Shown here in pieces: positions 1-8,882 of a DNA stretch of 64,000 nt. A program made the translations under genes and the position numbers. The notes under the pieces were generated by a model that saw nothing but the letters and a program-made list of their open reading frames with translations, was not told the DNA's origin and ran no database searches. The stretch is taken from positions 1,773,001 to 1,837,000 of the forward strand of contig NZ_JBGGGT010000002.1 of NCBI RefSeq assembly GCF_041276405.1, read 5' to 3'. Each line of letters starts with the position of its first letter. Position 1 is the first letter of the stretch. This DNA comes from Microvirga sp. TS319. Lineage in GTDB: Bacteria > Pseudomonadota > Alphaproteobacteria > Rhizobiales > Beijerinckiaceae.

Positions 1-134
1 TCGCCGGGAGTGCCTTGCGCGGGGATGCCCTGCGACGGCGGCGCGGCGCGGGAGGTTTTCACGGTAGCCGTTCTGGCTGCGGCTGGCGTCGCGCGCTTGG
101 CGGCGGCGCCCCCGAAGAGATCGTCATTGTCCAT
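1..134 (-). CDS. N-terminus of an unfinished minus-strand gene (possibly parE)
   Basis: Reading the minus strand from 134, an ATG opens a frame beginning MDNDDLFGGAAAKRATP and stays open to the window edge (44 codons). An AAGG-type ribosome binding site lies a few bases upstream. The visible part is Ala/Pro/Thr-rich, like the disordered leader of several alphaproteobacterial proteins. A start of the M-x-D-D-L-F type followed by an Ala/Pro-rich linker is compatible with DNA topoisomerase IV subunit B (ParE), but no catalytic domain is visible. The ParE identity is a guess; the reading frame itself is well supported. Confidence 0.5.
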   Translation of the reverse strand, partial: MDNDDLFGGAAAKRATPAAARTATVKTSRAAPPSQGIPAQGTPG

Positions 135-386
135 TGGGACCTTGGTCCGTTTCGATGATTCGCGCTTGTTTACACTATTTCTCATTCCGTTTTTATACGA
201 GAACAAAACGGAAACGAGAAGGCGGTATAGGGTCACAAGCCACAAAAACTGCGTCTTGGGAACCCGGGTTCGGGGACAGTATCGCGGCTGCCCCTAAAGG
301 ATGTCTTTCACCTGTCATCAGGAACTGTTTAGTTACCATTCACGTTGGCTGGATAAGCATGGGCTTAACGGAGAACGAGGGCGGCG

Positions 387-575
387 ATGCGCACGACGAT
401 CGGATCGGCACAGCAACTTCACCTGGACCGCGCGGCGCGCACTGCCGGAGAAGCCTTCGCCTTCGACGAGCCCGACGCCACGCCTGCCGCGAAGAGCGGT
501 TCTCTCGGCCCGAGCCTGCTGTGGCTGTCGATCGCGGCGTTCGCCGTTCTGGGGCTGGGCTACGCCTTTAATTAG
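387..575 (+). CDS. Small single-pass membrane protein, hypothetical
   Basis: A 62-residue protein opens at ATG 387 after a GAGGG-like ribosome binding site. Residues 1-40 are polar. Residues about 42-60 (LGPSLLWLSIAAFAVLGLGY) form one hydrophobic segment, so a C-terminally anchored inner membrane protein is likely. No family was recognised. Its TAG stop codon coincides with the first bases of a palindromic extragenic element. Codon use resembles its neighbours. Confidence 0.5.
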   Translation: MRTTIGSAQQLHLDRAARTAGEAFAFDEPDATPAAKSGSLGPSLLWLSIAAFAVLGLGYAFN

Positions 576-691
576 AGCATCGGACCCAAAAGTAGACTTG
601 CACTTTTGGCATTGAATCCAATGTTGCCCTCTTGGAAAGAGCGCATCGTTCTCGCGAAAAACCGGTTCCCACTTTTTCGCACGATGCGCTA
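573..691. repeat. Palindromic extragenic element, copy 1
   Basis: The element begins with TAGAGCATCGGAC and ends with a CACGATGCGCTA boundary, with internal CACTTTT and CCGGTTCCCACTTTTTCGC boxes that recur in other copies. It fills the whole gap between two convergent genes. Its left TAG is the stop of the small membrane protein and its right CTA (TAG on the minus strand) is the stop of mgtC. The ends pair with internal arms, so it could fold in RNA from either strand. Confidence 0.75.
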
Positions 692-1189
692 ACCGTCGTC
701 CCGCACGGTTTCCTCTCCGCCCCTGAACAGGCGCGTGAGCCAGCTCTCGAGAGGTTTGCCGAGAATCAGGACGAGCAGGGTCATCACCGTTCCGGCAAAG
801 GTAATGAACCAGGCGCCGAGGCCCGCGGTCACGCCGAGGGCCGCCGCGATCCAGACCGTGGAGGCGGTGGTGAGGCCCTGAACGTCCGTGCCGTCCCGGG
901 CCTTGATGATCGCTCCGGCGCCGAGGAAGCCGAGGCCCGTCAGGATCCCCTGAACGACACGGCTCACGGCGTCCTGCCCATAGTTCAGTCCCTCATAGAC
1001 GGATCCTGAGAGAATCACGGTTGCGGAGCCCAGCGCCACGAGGCCGAGCGTCCGCATGCCGATGGGCTTGTTGCGGATGTCCCGGTTGATCCCCACGGCC
1101 ATTCCCGCGATCGCCGCCACGCACAGGCGCAGCAGAATCTCGACCTTGTCGGAATGACCTACGAGGAGCCAGGACACCCACTCGTTCAT
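689..1189 (-). CDS. MgtC/SapB family membrane protein
   Basis: A 166-residue protein with five or so hydrophobic helices. It carries the MgtC family core: a glycine-rich first helix (AAIAGMAVGINRD), a KPIGMRTLGLVALGSA stretch, then GILTGLGFLGAGAIIK and the STVWIAAALGVTAGLG helix. MgtC proteins are inner membrane factors linked to Mg2+ limitation and, in pathogens, to survival in macrophages; in free-living relatives the role is unclear. ATG 1189 lies 5 bases after the topA stop. An upstream TTG at 1198 would overlap that stop by 4 bases, so translation is probably coupled to topA. The stop codon is supplied by the adjacent palindromic element. Confidence 0.9.
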   Translation of the reverse strand: MNEWVSWLLVGHSDKVEILLRLCVAAIAGMAVGINRDIRNKPIGMRTLGLVALGSATVILSGSVYEGLNYGQDAVSRVVQGILTGLGFLGAGAIIKARDGTDVQGLTTASTVWIAAALGVTAGLGAWFITFAGTVMTLLVLILGKPLESWLTRLFRGGEETVRDDG

Positions 1190-1194
1190 CGCGT

Positions 1195-3927
1195 TCAACC
1201 GCCTTCTGCAACCTTCTTCGCCGGTGCTTTCTTGGCTGCGGGTTTTTTCGCCGCCGTCTTTACGGCCGTCTTCTTTACCGCCGTCTTCTTCACCGCGGTC
1301 TTGGCCGCTGCCTTCTTGGCGGGAGCCTTCTTCGCGACGGCGGCCTTCTTGGCAGGAGCCTTGCGGCCGCGGGCGGATTTCTTGGACGGGCCTGCCGCCC
1401 GGCGGACCTTCAGCAGCTCGATGGCCTCGTCCAGCGTCACCGCTTCCGCGGCCATCGTCCGCGGCAGGGTGGCGTTGGTCTCGCCGTCGGTGACGTAGGG
1501 ACCGAAGCGCCCGGCCTTCACCACGATGGGCTTGCCCGATTCGGGGTCGTCACCCAGCGGACGGCCCGGATCGGCGGCGCGGCGGGCGTTGCCGCCACCG
1601 CTTTCCTTCGCGACGATCAGGTCGATGGCACGATTGGCGCCGATCTCCAGCACGTCGTCGCCGGGGCCCAGATTGGCATAGGTCTTCCCGTGCTGCACGT
1701 AAGGCCCGTAGCGGCCGATGCTCGCCAGGATCGGCTCGCCCGATTCCGGGTGCGTCGCCACGTGACGGGGCAGCGAGAGAAGCTTGAGCGCCTTTTCCAG
1801 ATCCACCTGCGAGGGCGCAAGGCCCTTCGGTAGGGAGGATCGCTTGGGCTTCTCGCCCTCGCTCTCGCTCTCGCCGAGCTGCACGAAGGGGCCGAAGCGG
1901 CCGTCGCGCAGGGTCACCTGCTGTCCGGTCTCCGGATCCTCGCCCAGGACCTTCACGCCGGGCTGACCGCCGTTTTCGGACGAGCCTTCCCCGTCGCCGT
2001 CGATGCCGGAGGCGGCGAGCTGGCGGGTGTATTTGCATTCGGGGTAGTTCGAGCAGCCGATGAAGGCGCCGAACTTGCCGAGCTTGAGGGAGAGCTGGCC
2101 CGTGCCGCATGTCGGGCAGGTGCGCGGGTTCGATCCGTCGCCCTTGTCCGGGAAGATGTGGGGGCCGAGCAGCTCGTTGAGCGCGTCCAGCACCTCCGCG
2201 GTGCGCAGCTCCTTCGTCTCGCCGATGGCGGCCGAGAAGTCGCCCCAGAAGTCGCGCATCACCTGCTTCCAGTCGATCTCGTTGTTCGAGACTCGGTCGA
2301 GCTGCTCCTCCAGGTCCGCCGTGAAATCGTATTCCACGTAGCGGCGGAAGAAGCTCTCCAGGAAGGCGGTGACGATGCGGCCCTTGTCCTCGGGAACGAG
2401 GCGCTTCTTCTCGATCTTCACATATTCGCGGTCGCGCAGGGTCTGGAGCACGGCGGCATAGGTGGAGGGACGGCCGATGCCGAGTTCCTCCATGCGCTTC
2501 ACGAGCGAGGCCTCCGAATAGCGCGGCGGCGGCTCGGTGAAGTGCTGGGTCGCGTTGATCCGGCGGCGCTCCAGCGGGTCGCTCGCCTTCATGGGCGGCA
2601 GGCGGCCCTCATCCTCGTCCGCCTCGTCGTCCTTGCTCTCGTTGTAGAGCGTGAGGAAGCCGTCGAACTTCACGACCTGACCCGTCGCGCGAAGGTCGAG
2701 CTTGCGCGGACCCACCTGCGCGGCGATGTCGGCGGTGGTGCGCTCGAGCTCGGCCGATTCCATCTGGCTCGCCACGGTGCGGGTCCAGATGAGGTCGTAG
2801 AGGCGGGCCTGTTCGGGCTCCAGGTACTTCGCCACGGCCTTCGGCAGGCGGCTCATGTCCGTCGGACGGATGGCCTCGTGCGCTTCCTGCGCGTTCTTGG
2901 CCTTGGTGGAGTATTTGCGCGGAGCGGCCGGCACGTAGCGGTCGCCGTATTCTTTGCCGATCACCTGCCGGGCGGCCTGCACGGCTTCGGGCGCCATGTC
3001 GACGCCGTCCGTACGCATATAGGTGATCAGGCCCACCGTCTCGCCCCCGATATCGACGCCCTCGTAGAGGCGCTGCGCGATGCGCATGGTCTGCGCCGGC
3101 GCGAGGCCGAGCTTGCGCGAGGCCTCCTGCTGCAGGGTCGAGGTGGTGAACGGCGGATAGGGATGGCGCTTGGCGGGCTTGGCCTCGACATTCGCGACCG
3201 AGAAGGTCGCCAGCTCCAGGTCCTTCCTGAAGGCCTCGGCGTCCTCGCCGTTGCCGATGTCGAGACGCTGGATCTTCTTGCCGTCGGCCCCGACGAGGCG
3301 CGCGTCGAACACCGCGCCGTCCTTCGTGGCGAGCGTCGCGATCAGCGACCAGTATTCGCGCGCCTTGAAGGTCTCGATCTCCAGTTCGCGGTCGCAGACG
3401 AGGCGGAGCGCCACCGACTGCACGCGTCCGGCCGAGCGCGCTCCGGGCAGCTTGCGCCAGAGGACGGGCGACAGGGTGAAGCCCACGAGATAGTCGAGGG
3501 CGCGGCGGGCCATGTAGGCGTCCACCAGCGCCTGATCGATCTCGCGCGGCTGACGGAGCGCCGTCTGCACGGCGTCCTTGGTGATGGCGTTGAAGGTCAC
3601 GCGCTCGACCGGCAGGTCCTTGAGGGCGCGCTTCTCGCGCAGAGCTTCGACCACGTGCCAGGAAATCGCCTCGCCCTCGCGGTCCGGGTCGGTGGCGAGA
3701 ATGAGCTTCTCGGCGCCCTTGATCGCCTTGGCGATTTCGGAGACCCGCTTCGAGCCCTTGTCCTCGAGCGTCCAGATCATGCGGAAATCGGCATCCGGGT
3801 CGACCGAACCGTCCTTGGCGGGCAGATCGCGGATATGCCCGAAGGAGGCCAGGACCTCGTAATCCTTGCCGAGATATTTGTTGATCGTCTTGGCCTTTGC
3901 AGGCGACTCGACGACGACGACTTTCAT
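1195..3927 (-). CDS. topA: DNA topoisomerase I (type IA)
   Basis: Relaxes negative supercoils through a transient 5'-phosphotyrosine break. The 910 residues hold an N-terminal TOPRIM domain (starting KVVVVESPAKAKTINKYLG, acidic DPDREGE motif near residue 80), the catalytic core with the active tyrosine at Tyr303 in ITYMRTDG, and a C4 zinc ribbon near residue 600 (CPTCGTG...CSNYPEC). Further topo C-terminal repeats follow (for example GRYGPYVQHG, GRFGPYVTDG). The last 70 residues are a Lys/Ala tail of AKKA and AVKKT repeats like a histone H1 tail, as in several Methylobacteriaceae relatives. In most Hyphomicrobiales topA follows dprA on the same strand. Here it lies 7 kb away on the opposite strand, which points to a local rearrangement. 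Confidence 0.98.
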   Translation of the reverse strand: MKVVVVESPAKAKTINKYLGKDYEVLASFGHIRDLPAKDGSVDPDADFRMIWTLEDKGSKRVSEIAKAIKGAEKLILATDPDREGEAISWHVVEALREKRALKDLPVERVTFNAITKDAVQTALRQPREIDQALVDAYMARRALDYLVGFTLSPVLWRKLPGARSAGRVQSVALRLVCDRELEIETFKAREYWSLIATLATKDGAVFDARLVGADGKKIQRLDIGNGEDAEAFRKDLELATFSVANVEAKPAKRHPYPPFTTSTLQQEASRKLGLAPAQTMRIAQRLYEGVDIGGETVGLITYMRTDGVDMAPEAVQAARQVIGKEYGDRYVPAAPRKYSTKAKNAQEAHEAIRPTDMSRLPKAVAKYLEPEQARLYDLIWTRTVASQMESAELERTTADIAAQVGPRKLDLRATGQVVKFDGFLTLYNESKDDEADEDEGRLPPMKASDPLERRRINATQHFTEPPPRYSEASLVKRMEELGIGRPSTYAAVLQTLRDREYVKIEKKRLVPEDKGRIVTAFLESFFRRYVEYDFTADLEEQLDRVSNNEIDWKQVMRDFWGDFSAAIGETKELRTAEVLDALNELLGPHIFPDKGDGSNPRTCPTCGTGQLSLKLGKFGAFIGCSNYPECKYTRQLAASGIDGDGEGSSENGGQPGVKVLGEDPETGQQVTLRDGRFGPFVQLGESESEGEKPKRSSLPKGLAPSQVDLEKALKLLSLPRHVATHPESGEPILASIGRYGPYVQHGKTYANLGPGDDVLEIGANRAIDLIVAKESGGGNARRAADPGRPLGDDPESGKPIVVKAGRFGPYVTDGETNATLPRTMAAEAVTLDEAIELLKVRRAAGPSKKSARGRKAPAKKAAVAKKAPAKKAAAKTAVKKTAVKKTAVKTAAKKPAAKKAPAKKVAEGG

Positions 3928-4065
3928 GGGCGACTTCCCGTAGATGGCCGCGAGCGGATGCTCAAACTTTTGGTGACCGGAGGCTGCGGTCGGTTCTGAC
4001 CGTCAGAGGCGCGATAAGTGGTTGATGATTGAGGACAAGTCAAATCGGCCCTTTCCCCTCCACCG

Positions 4066-5703
4066 TTATTTGGTGAGGAAAGCCCGCTCCAGCAAGGGTT
4101 CGACCGCTTCCCCCAGCTCGTTGGCGCCGATGATCCGGGCCGGCCGCGCCAGCCGGGTGAGGGCAAAGGATTCCGCGATGGAGCGTGGAGCCGAGCGGGC
4201 GAGGGCCCCGGCGGCGGCGAGGGAAAAGAGACGGTCGGCGACGAATCTGGCCTTGGCCTCCGCGTCCGGCGATTGCAGGGCCAGGACGATGTCCCGGGCC
4301 GCCTCGGAGGCTCCCGGGAGGCCTCCGGCATCGGCCATGAGCCGCTCCAGAACGGAGGCTGCGAGTTCCGGGTCGCGCCCCTCGGCCCGCAGGAGGTCGA
4401 GGGCGATCACGTTGCCGGAGCCCTCCCAGATGGCGTTGACCGGGGCCTCCCGGTAGAGGCGGGGCAGGGGGCTTTCCTCTACGTAACCGTTGCCGCCCAG
4501 GCTCTCCATGGCCTCGTAGATGAGGCGTGGCGCGGCCTTGCAGATGCCGAACTTGGCGGCGGGCGTCACGAGGCGGGCATAGGCCGCCTCATGCCCGTCC
4601 CGGGCGGCGAGATCGAAGCTGTGGGCCGCGCGCAAGGCGAGCGCCGTCATGGCCTCGTTCTCCAGGGCAAGATCGGCGAGCACCATCCGCATGGCGGGCT
4701 GGTCGATGAGCTTCTTCTGGAAAACGGTGCGATGCCGGGCGTGGTGCATGGCAAGGGTCAGGCCCATGCGCACGAGCCCGGCGGACGCGACCGCGCAATC
4801 GAGGCGCGTGAGCTGCACCATGGAGATGATGGTGCGCACGCCCGCTCCCTCCTCGCCGATGCGCCAGCCGAACGCGTTCACGAACTCGACCTCGGAGGAG
4901 GCGTTGGAGCGGTTGCCGAGCTTGTCCTTCAGACGCTGAAGGCGAAGCCCGTTCAAGGACCCGTCGGGCCGGAAGCGGGGCAGGAGAAAGCAGGTGAGAC
5001 CGCCCGGCGCCTGGGCCAGCACCAGAAAGGCGTCGCACATGGGCGCGGACATGAACCATTTGTGCCCGGTGATCGCGTATTCGTCGCCGGCGGTCGGAAC
5101 GGCGCGGGTGGTGTTGGCGCGCACGTCCGTTCCGCCCTGCTTCTCGGTCATGCCCATTCCGAGGGTGACGGAACTCTTCTCCCAGAAGGGGATGAAGCGC
5201 GAATCGTAGTCCCGGGACCGGATCCGCGGCAGCCATTCCTTCAGCCGGGCCGGGGAGGCGGCGAGCGCCGCCGCCGCGGCATGGGTCATGGTGATCGGGC
5301 AGACATGGCCGCTTTCGACCCCCGCCACGGTGTAGATCCTGGCCGCACGGGCTGCATACGCGTGATCCGATCGCGGCTCGTCCCAGGTCGAGGAATGAAG
5401 CCCATCCGCCATGCTCGCCCGCATGAGCGCGTGATAGGCCGGGTGAAACTCCACCGCGTCGATCCGGTAGCCGCGCGCATCGTGCGTGCGCAGCTTCGGC
5501 GGGTTCTCGTTGGCGAGCCGTCCGAGGTCGAGCCGCTCGGCGCTGCCCCAGGCCTCGCCGAAGGCGATCAGCCCTTCGGCCTCGGGATCTACCCCGTTGC
5601 TCCCGAGAGCGTCCAGCAGAGGACGGTCGCCCGCGATCAGATTCACGTCGCCGAAGGGGGGAGTCTGGTTGAAGATCTCATGAGTGTCGGGAAGGTGCGG
5701 CAC
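4066..5703 (-). CDS. aidB: AidB-type acyl-CoA dehydrogenase family flavoprotein
   Basis: A 545-residue protein colinear with the E. coli adaptive-response protein AidB (about 540 residues). It has the AidB N-terminal signature (HEIFNQTPPFGDVNL, LGRLANENPPKL), the FAD-binding MGMTEKQGGTDVRANT stretch, HKWFMSAPMCDAFLVLAQ, RLKDKLGNRSNASSEVEF, and the C-terminal ESLGGNGYVEESPLPRLYRE and IWEGSGN motifs. AidB binds FAD and DNA and protects against alkylating agents; its enzymatic substrate is unsettled. ATG 5703 starts the MPHLPDTHEIFN sequence. It stands alone between topA and the RTX gene with no ada gene in view, so alkylation-inducible control cannot be inferred from position. Confidence 0.93.
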   Translation of the reverse strand: MPHLPDTHEIFNQTPPFGDVNLIAGDRPLLDALGSNGVDPEAEGLIAFGEAWGSAERLDLGRLANENPPKLRTHDARGYRIDAVEFHPAYHALMRASMADGLHSSTWDEPRSDHAYAARAARIYTVAGVESGHVCPITMTHAAAAALAASPARLKEWLPRIRSRDYDSRFIPFWEKSSVTLGMGMTEKQGGTDVRANTTRAVPTAGDEYAITGHKWFMSAPMCDAFLVLAQAPGGLTCFLLPRFRPDGSLNGLRLQRLKDKLGNRSNASSEVEFVNAFGWRIGEEGAGVRTIISMVQLTRLDCAVASAGLVRMGLTLAMHHARHRTVFQKKLIDQPAMRMVLADLALENEAMTALALRAAHSFDLAARDGHEAAYARLVTPAAKFGICKAAPRLIYEAMESLGGNGYVEESPLPRLYREAPVNAIWEGSGNVIALDLLRAEGRDPELAASVLERLMADAGGLPGASEAARDIVLALQSPDAEAKARFVADRLFSLAAAGALARSAPRSIAESFALTRLARPARIIGANELGEAVEPLLERAFLTK

Positions 5704-5956
5704 GGCAGCGGCCTCCGAATGCGCCCTTCTATTCTAGGGCGGCAGGGAAGGGCCGGTACCCGCCGCCCGAGCGCGAAGGGTCCATGCTTCGAATAATCGG
5801 GCCGCGCATAGGACTCCTTTCCGAAGCGTGCATTCCCACACAGACACCGATGAAACGTAATGCTATATCTTTGAAGAGTAGACCGGGAAGGCTCCATGCC
5901 TTAGGCGAACCAAGAGTTTCCCTTGTCTCGTGAGTGAATCCGGGAAGGAGTTGACA

Positions 5957-7543
5957 ATGGCGGACCCTATCATTCTGACGATCGCCGAAGCCCTCGTGCG
6001 TATTGACCATGAGGCCCCGATCATCGTGTCGGATCAGGGCATCAATTTCCAGAAGATGACGCCGAACGACATCAGCACATTGGCCGCGAACGGAGCCATC
6101 GGCTTTTCGGCGTTGTCCCCTTTCAGCTGGGATTGGGAGATGGTCACTGCCCTCCTCAAGACGAGTATTTCCTTCAATCCGAATGGCGGTGGCGGCACGC
6201 TGAGCGAAACGGCCGCCTTCATCTCCGCCCTGACCCCGGGACAGATCATGACGCTGGGGGCAAGGGGCTTTAGGCTCCTCGATGCGGGATCGACCGGCAC
6301 GATCGTCTTCTCCGTGGAGCAGCTCAGGGCATCGGCAAATCTCAATGTGATGAATGATGGGATCATGGATGGCGTTGCCGTGACCCTCCTGGACACGAGC
6401 GCCAATATCAACTCGCTTTCCCCGACTGAACTCGGCCGATTGAAGTCCCAGGGTGTGACCCTCATCGATGTCACCGACGGTACCTCGGGCGGCGAGATCA
6501 GCCTGACCTGGGAGAAGGTCCGGGAACTTGGCCAGGGCGTGCTTGACCCGTCCGTCAAGTTCGCGACGGCGGACAAGGTGTCGGTGACCGGCGCCGCCAG
6601 TCAACTCGCCCGTCTTTCAGACACCCAGCTCGATTACCTTTCCAAGATCGGCGTCGATTTTCTCCATGCCGACGACGGCCCGGTGACCCTTAACTTCTTT
6701 CAAGCCTCGGATCTGGCTCTTGCCGGTCCGCGTTATGCGCCGGAAGACAGCGTCACCGTTTCCGGTTCGATCGGGGACTTCTCGGCGGGTCAGCTTGCGG
6801 CGCTCGGTACCAAGGGCGTGGACAAGCTCGATGCTCCGGAGGAGGCCCCCAACGTCGTTCTCACCTTCGCGAAAGCCGCGGCCGTTGCAGGCTCGCGCAT
6901 GATCTTCGCGGCCGACGACACCGTGACCGTCGCCGATAGCGGCGCGAATCTCGCCAAGCTCACGGCGACTCAGCTCGCAAGGCTCGCCACAAGCGGAGTC
7001 GACGTCCTGGACTCGACGACGAATGCGATCGCTCTCACCTCCGCTCAACTTGCTGCCCTCGGGTCCATCCGGATCGCGGCAGGAGATCATGTCACGGTCG
7101 GCTGGACGGGAACCGCCGGGAGCAACTCCGTCACCGGCAGCCGGTACGACGACACCATCAAGGGGCTTGCCGGCAACGACACCCTGAAAGGCGGGTCCGG
7201 CAACGACAAAATTTTTGGTGGGGCCGGTCGCGACGTCTTCGTGTTCGACAAAGCCGCGAGCACCCAATCCAACAAGGACCAGATCATGGATTGGAACAGG
7301 ACCGACGACACGATCCAGCTGGAGAACGCCGTGTTCACGGCGCTCAAGACGACCGGCACGCTCGGCTCTGGCTTCTTCAGGCTCGGCGCTGTGGCCAAGG
7401 ATGGCAATGACCATATCGGCTACAACAAGGCGACCGGCGACCTCTGGTACGACTCGAACGGCAACAAGGCCGGCGGCCAGGTGGTGTTTGCCAATATCGG
7501 CAAGGACAAGGTCATCACCTCCAGCGACTTCATCGTCAGCTGA
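5957..7543 (+). CDS. RTX-type secreted calcium-binding protein with six ~60-residue repeats
   Basis: A 528-residue protein from ATG 5957 (GGAAGGAG ribosome binding site 6 bases upstream; the GTG at 5930 is less likely). Residues about 25-385 are about six degenerate units of 55-65 residues of the form D-x-V-T-V...LTATQLARLATSGVDVLD...ALTSAQLAAL, a repeat known from rhizobial RTX proteins. Residues about 393-430 hold glycine/aspartate nonapeptides (GLAGNDTLKGGSGNDKI) that form Ca2+-binding beta-rolls. The last 100 residues resemble the uncleaved C-terminal signal of type I secretion substrates. There is no N-terminal signal peptide. No type I secretion ABC/MFP/TolC genes are in the window, so the exporter must be elsewhere. 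Function is unknown; adhesion or matrix roles are typical of the family. Confidence 0.88.
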   Translation: MADPIILTIAEALVRIDHEAPIIVSDQGINFQKMTPNDISTLAANGAIGFSALSPFSWDWEMVTALLKTSISFNPNGGGGTLSETAAFISALTPGQIMTLGARGFRLLDAGSTGTIVFSVEQLRASANLNVMNDGIMDGVAVTLLDTSANINSLSPTELGRLKSQGVTLIDVTDGTSGGEISLTWEKVRELGQGVLDPSVKFATADKVSVTGAASQLARLSDTQLDYLSKIGVDFLHADDGPVTLNFFQASDLALAGPRYAPEDSVTVSGSIGDFSAGQLAALGTKGVDKLDAPEEAPNVVLTFAKAAAVAGSRMIFAADDTVTVADSGANLAKLTATQLARLATSGVDVLDSTTNAIALTSAQLAALGSIRIAAGDHVTVGWTGTAGSNSVTGSRYDDTIKGLAGNDTLKGGSGNDKIFGGAGRDVFVFDKAASTQSNKDQIMDWNRTDDTIQLENAVFTALKTTGTLGSGFFRLGAVAKDGNDHIGYNKATGDLWYDSNGNKAGGQVVFANIGKDKVITSSDFIVS

Positions 7544-7926
7544 GGCCGCGCCCGACTCCCGGCCTGAGCCCTGGCAGGGTGCTGCCGGGGCTTTGCCGTT
7601 CGACCGTGTCGGAAGCCTGCGCGGGCCATCGGCGCTGAAGCGCTGAGCCTGGGAAACGTCCTGCCGATGGTACCCTGCCGATGGTACGGAGAGTGGCTAG
7701 CGGATGCCGCTGTGCGCTTTCTGGGGCGTCGCGGATAGGATCCTCGCCTGCGCAGGGATGACACGAGAGGCGGTGAGACGGCGGAGGGTTCTGGCGCATG
7801 CCTCCGGGGTCCTTTGCGCTCGCGCCGTGGGCGGGACAATCGCGCGCAGGGGCCTGGGCAAAGACCCCTGAGGTCCAATGCCGGCTTGTCGCCTCCGCCG
7901 ACTTCCCCTATAGCCCATCGCTTAAC
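7544..7926. other. 383-bp gap between RTX gene and pyrB
   Basis: No convincing gene. It holds a G-C hairpin just after the RTX gene and, around 7740-7765, one half of the GCGCAGGGATGAC dispersed repeat family. The pyrB frame is open upstream to about 7798, but the predicted protein before ATG 7927 does not resemble ATCase. Confidence 0.5.
7567..7592 (+). terminator. Hairpin after the RTX gene
   Basis: An 11-bp stem (AGCCCTGGCAG with CTGCCGGGGCT, one G-U pair) closes a 4-base loop 24 bases after the RTX stop codon. The following U-run is weak, so it may be an intrinsic terminator or only a 3'-protective hairpin. Confidence 0.45.
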
Positions 7927-8874
7927 ATGAGCGACACCCCCCGAACCGTTTTTCCTCACCGGCATCTCCTCGGAATCGAGGGGCTGTCTCCTTTGGACAT
8001 ACAGGCGCTTCTCGATTTGGCCGACGATCAGGTCGAGGTGAGCCGGCAGATCGAGAAGCGAAAAACGTCCCTTCGCGGGCGGACGCAGATCAATCTCTTC
8101 TTCGAGCCCTCGACCCGCACGCAATCGTCCTTCGAGATCGCTGGCAAGCGCCTGGGCGCCGACGTGCTCAACATGGCGGTGGCCTCTTCCTCGGTGAAGA
8201 AGGGCGAGACGCTGATCGACACCGCCGCGACCCTCAACGCCATGCGCCCCGACATCATCGTCGTGCGCCATCATGCGGCCGGCGCGGTCCATCTCCTGGC
8301 CCGGAAGGTCGATTGCGCGGTCGTGAACGCGGGCGACGGCGCGCACGAGCATCCGACCCAGGCGCTTCTCGATGCCCTGACCATCCGCCGCAACAAGGGA
8401 CGGATCGAGGGCCTGACGGTTGCGATCTGCGGCGACATCCTGCATTCCCGCGTGGCGCGCTCCAACATGATCCTGCTCGCCGCCATGGGAGCGCAGGTGC
8501 GCCTCGTCGCGCCCACGAATCTCCTTCCGCCCGGCATCGAGCGACTCGGCTTCCCGACCTACACCGACATGTGCAAGGGTCTGGAAGGCGCCGATATCGT
8601 GATGATGCTGCGCCTTCAGCGGGAGCGCATGAACGGCTCCTTCGTGCCCTCCGTTAAGGAGTACTTCCGCTTCTACGGCCTCGACCAGGAAAAGCTCTCC
8701 TACGCCAAGCCGGACGCGCTCGTGATGCATCCCGGCCCCATGAACAGGGGCGTTGAGATTTCCTCCGACGTGGCGGACGGCACGCAGTCGCTGATCCGCG
8801 AACAGGTCGAGATGGGCGTGGCCGTCCGCATGGCGGTGCTCGAGGCTCTCGCGAGCCATTTGCCGAACGGGTGA
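7927..8874 (+). CDS. pyrB: Aspartate carbamoyltransferase catalytic subunit
   Basis: Condenses carbamoyl phosphate with aspartate in the first committed step of pyrimidine synthesis. The 315-residue chain has the carbamoyl-phosphate motif [13 protein letters not shown], the [14 protein letters not shown] motif, and the aspartate-domain motif [16 protein letters not shown] 7927 gives the usual family length; no strong ribosome binding site is visible. The next gene is a dihydroorotase homologue that begins at the pyrB stop. No pyrI regulatory chain is present, which fits the class-A/B type in which PyrB pairs with a dihydroorotase-like partner. Confidence 0.97.
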   Translation: MSDTPRTVFPHRHLLGIEGLSPLDIQALLDLADDQVEVSRQIEKRKTSLRGRTQINLFFEPSTRTQSSFEIAGKRLGADVLNMAVASSSVKKGETLIDTAATLNAMRPDIIVVRHHAAGAVHLLARKVDCAVVNAGDGAHEHPTQALLDALTIRRNKGRIEGLTVAICGDILHSRVARSNMILLAAMGAQVRLVAPTNLLPPGIERLGFPTYTDMCKGLEGADIVMMLRLQRERMNGSFVPSVKEYFRFYGLDQEKLSYAKPDALVMHPGPMNRGVEISSDVADGTQSLIREQVEMGVAVRMAVLEALASHLPNG

Positions 8875-8882
8875 GACGCGCG

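Noticed and set aside
2158..3999. 613-codon plus-strand frame opposite topA
   Set aside because: It is the GC-driven antisense shadow of topA, with Arg/Leu/Val/Gly-rich composition, no domain and no ribosome binding site.
7798..7926. N-terminal extension of PyrB
   Set aside because: The added 43 residues do not resemble ATCase and contain no helix pattern; ATG 7927 gives the usual length.
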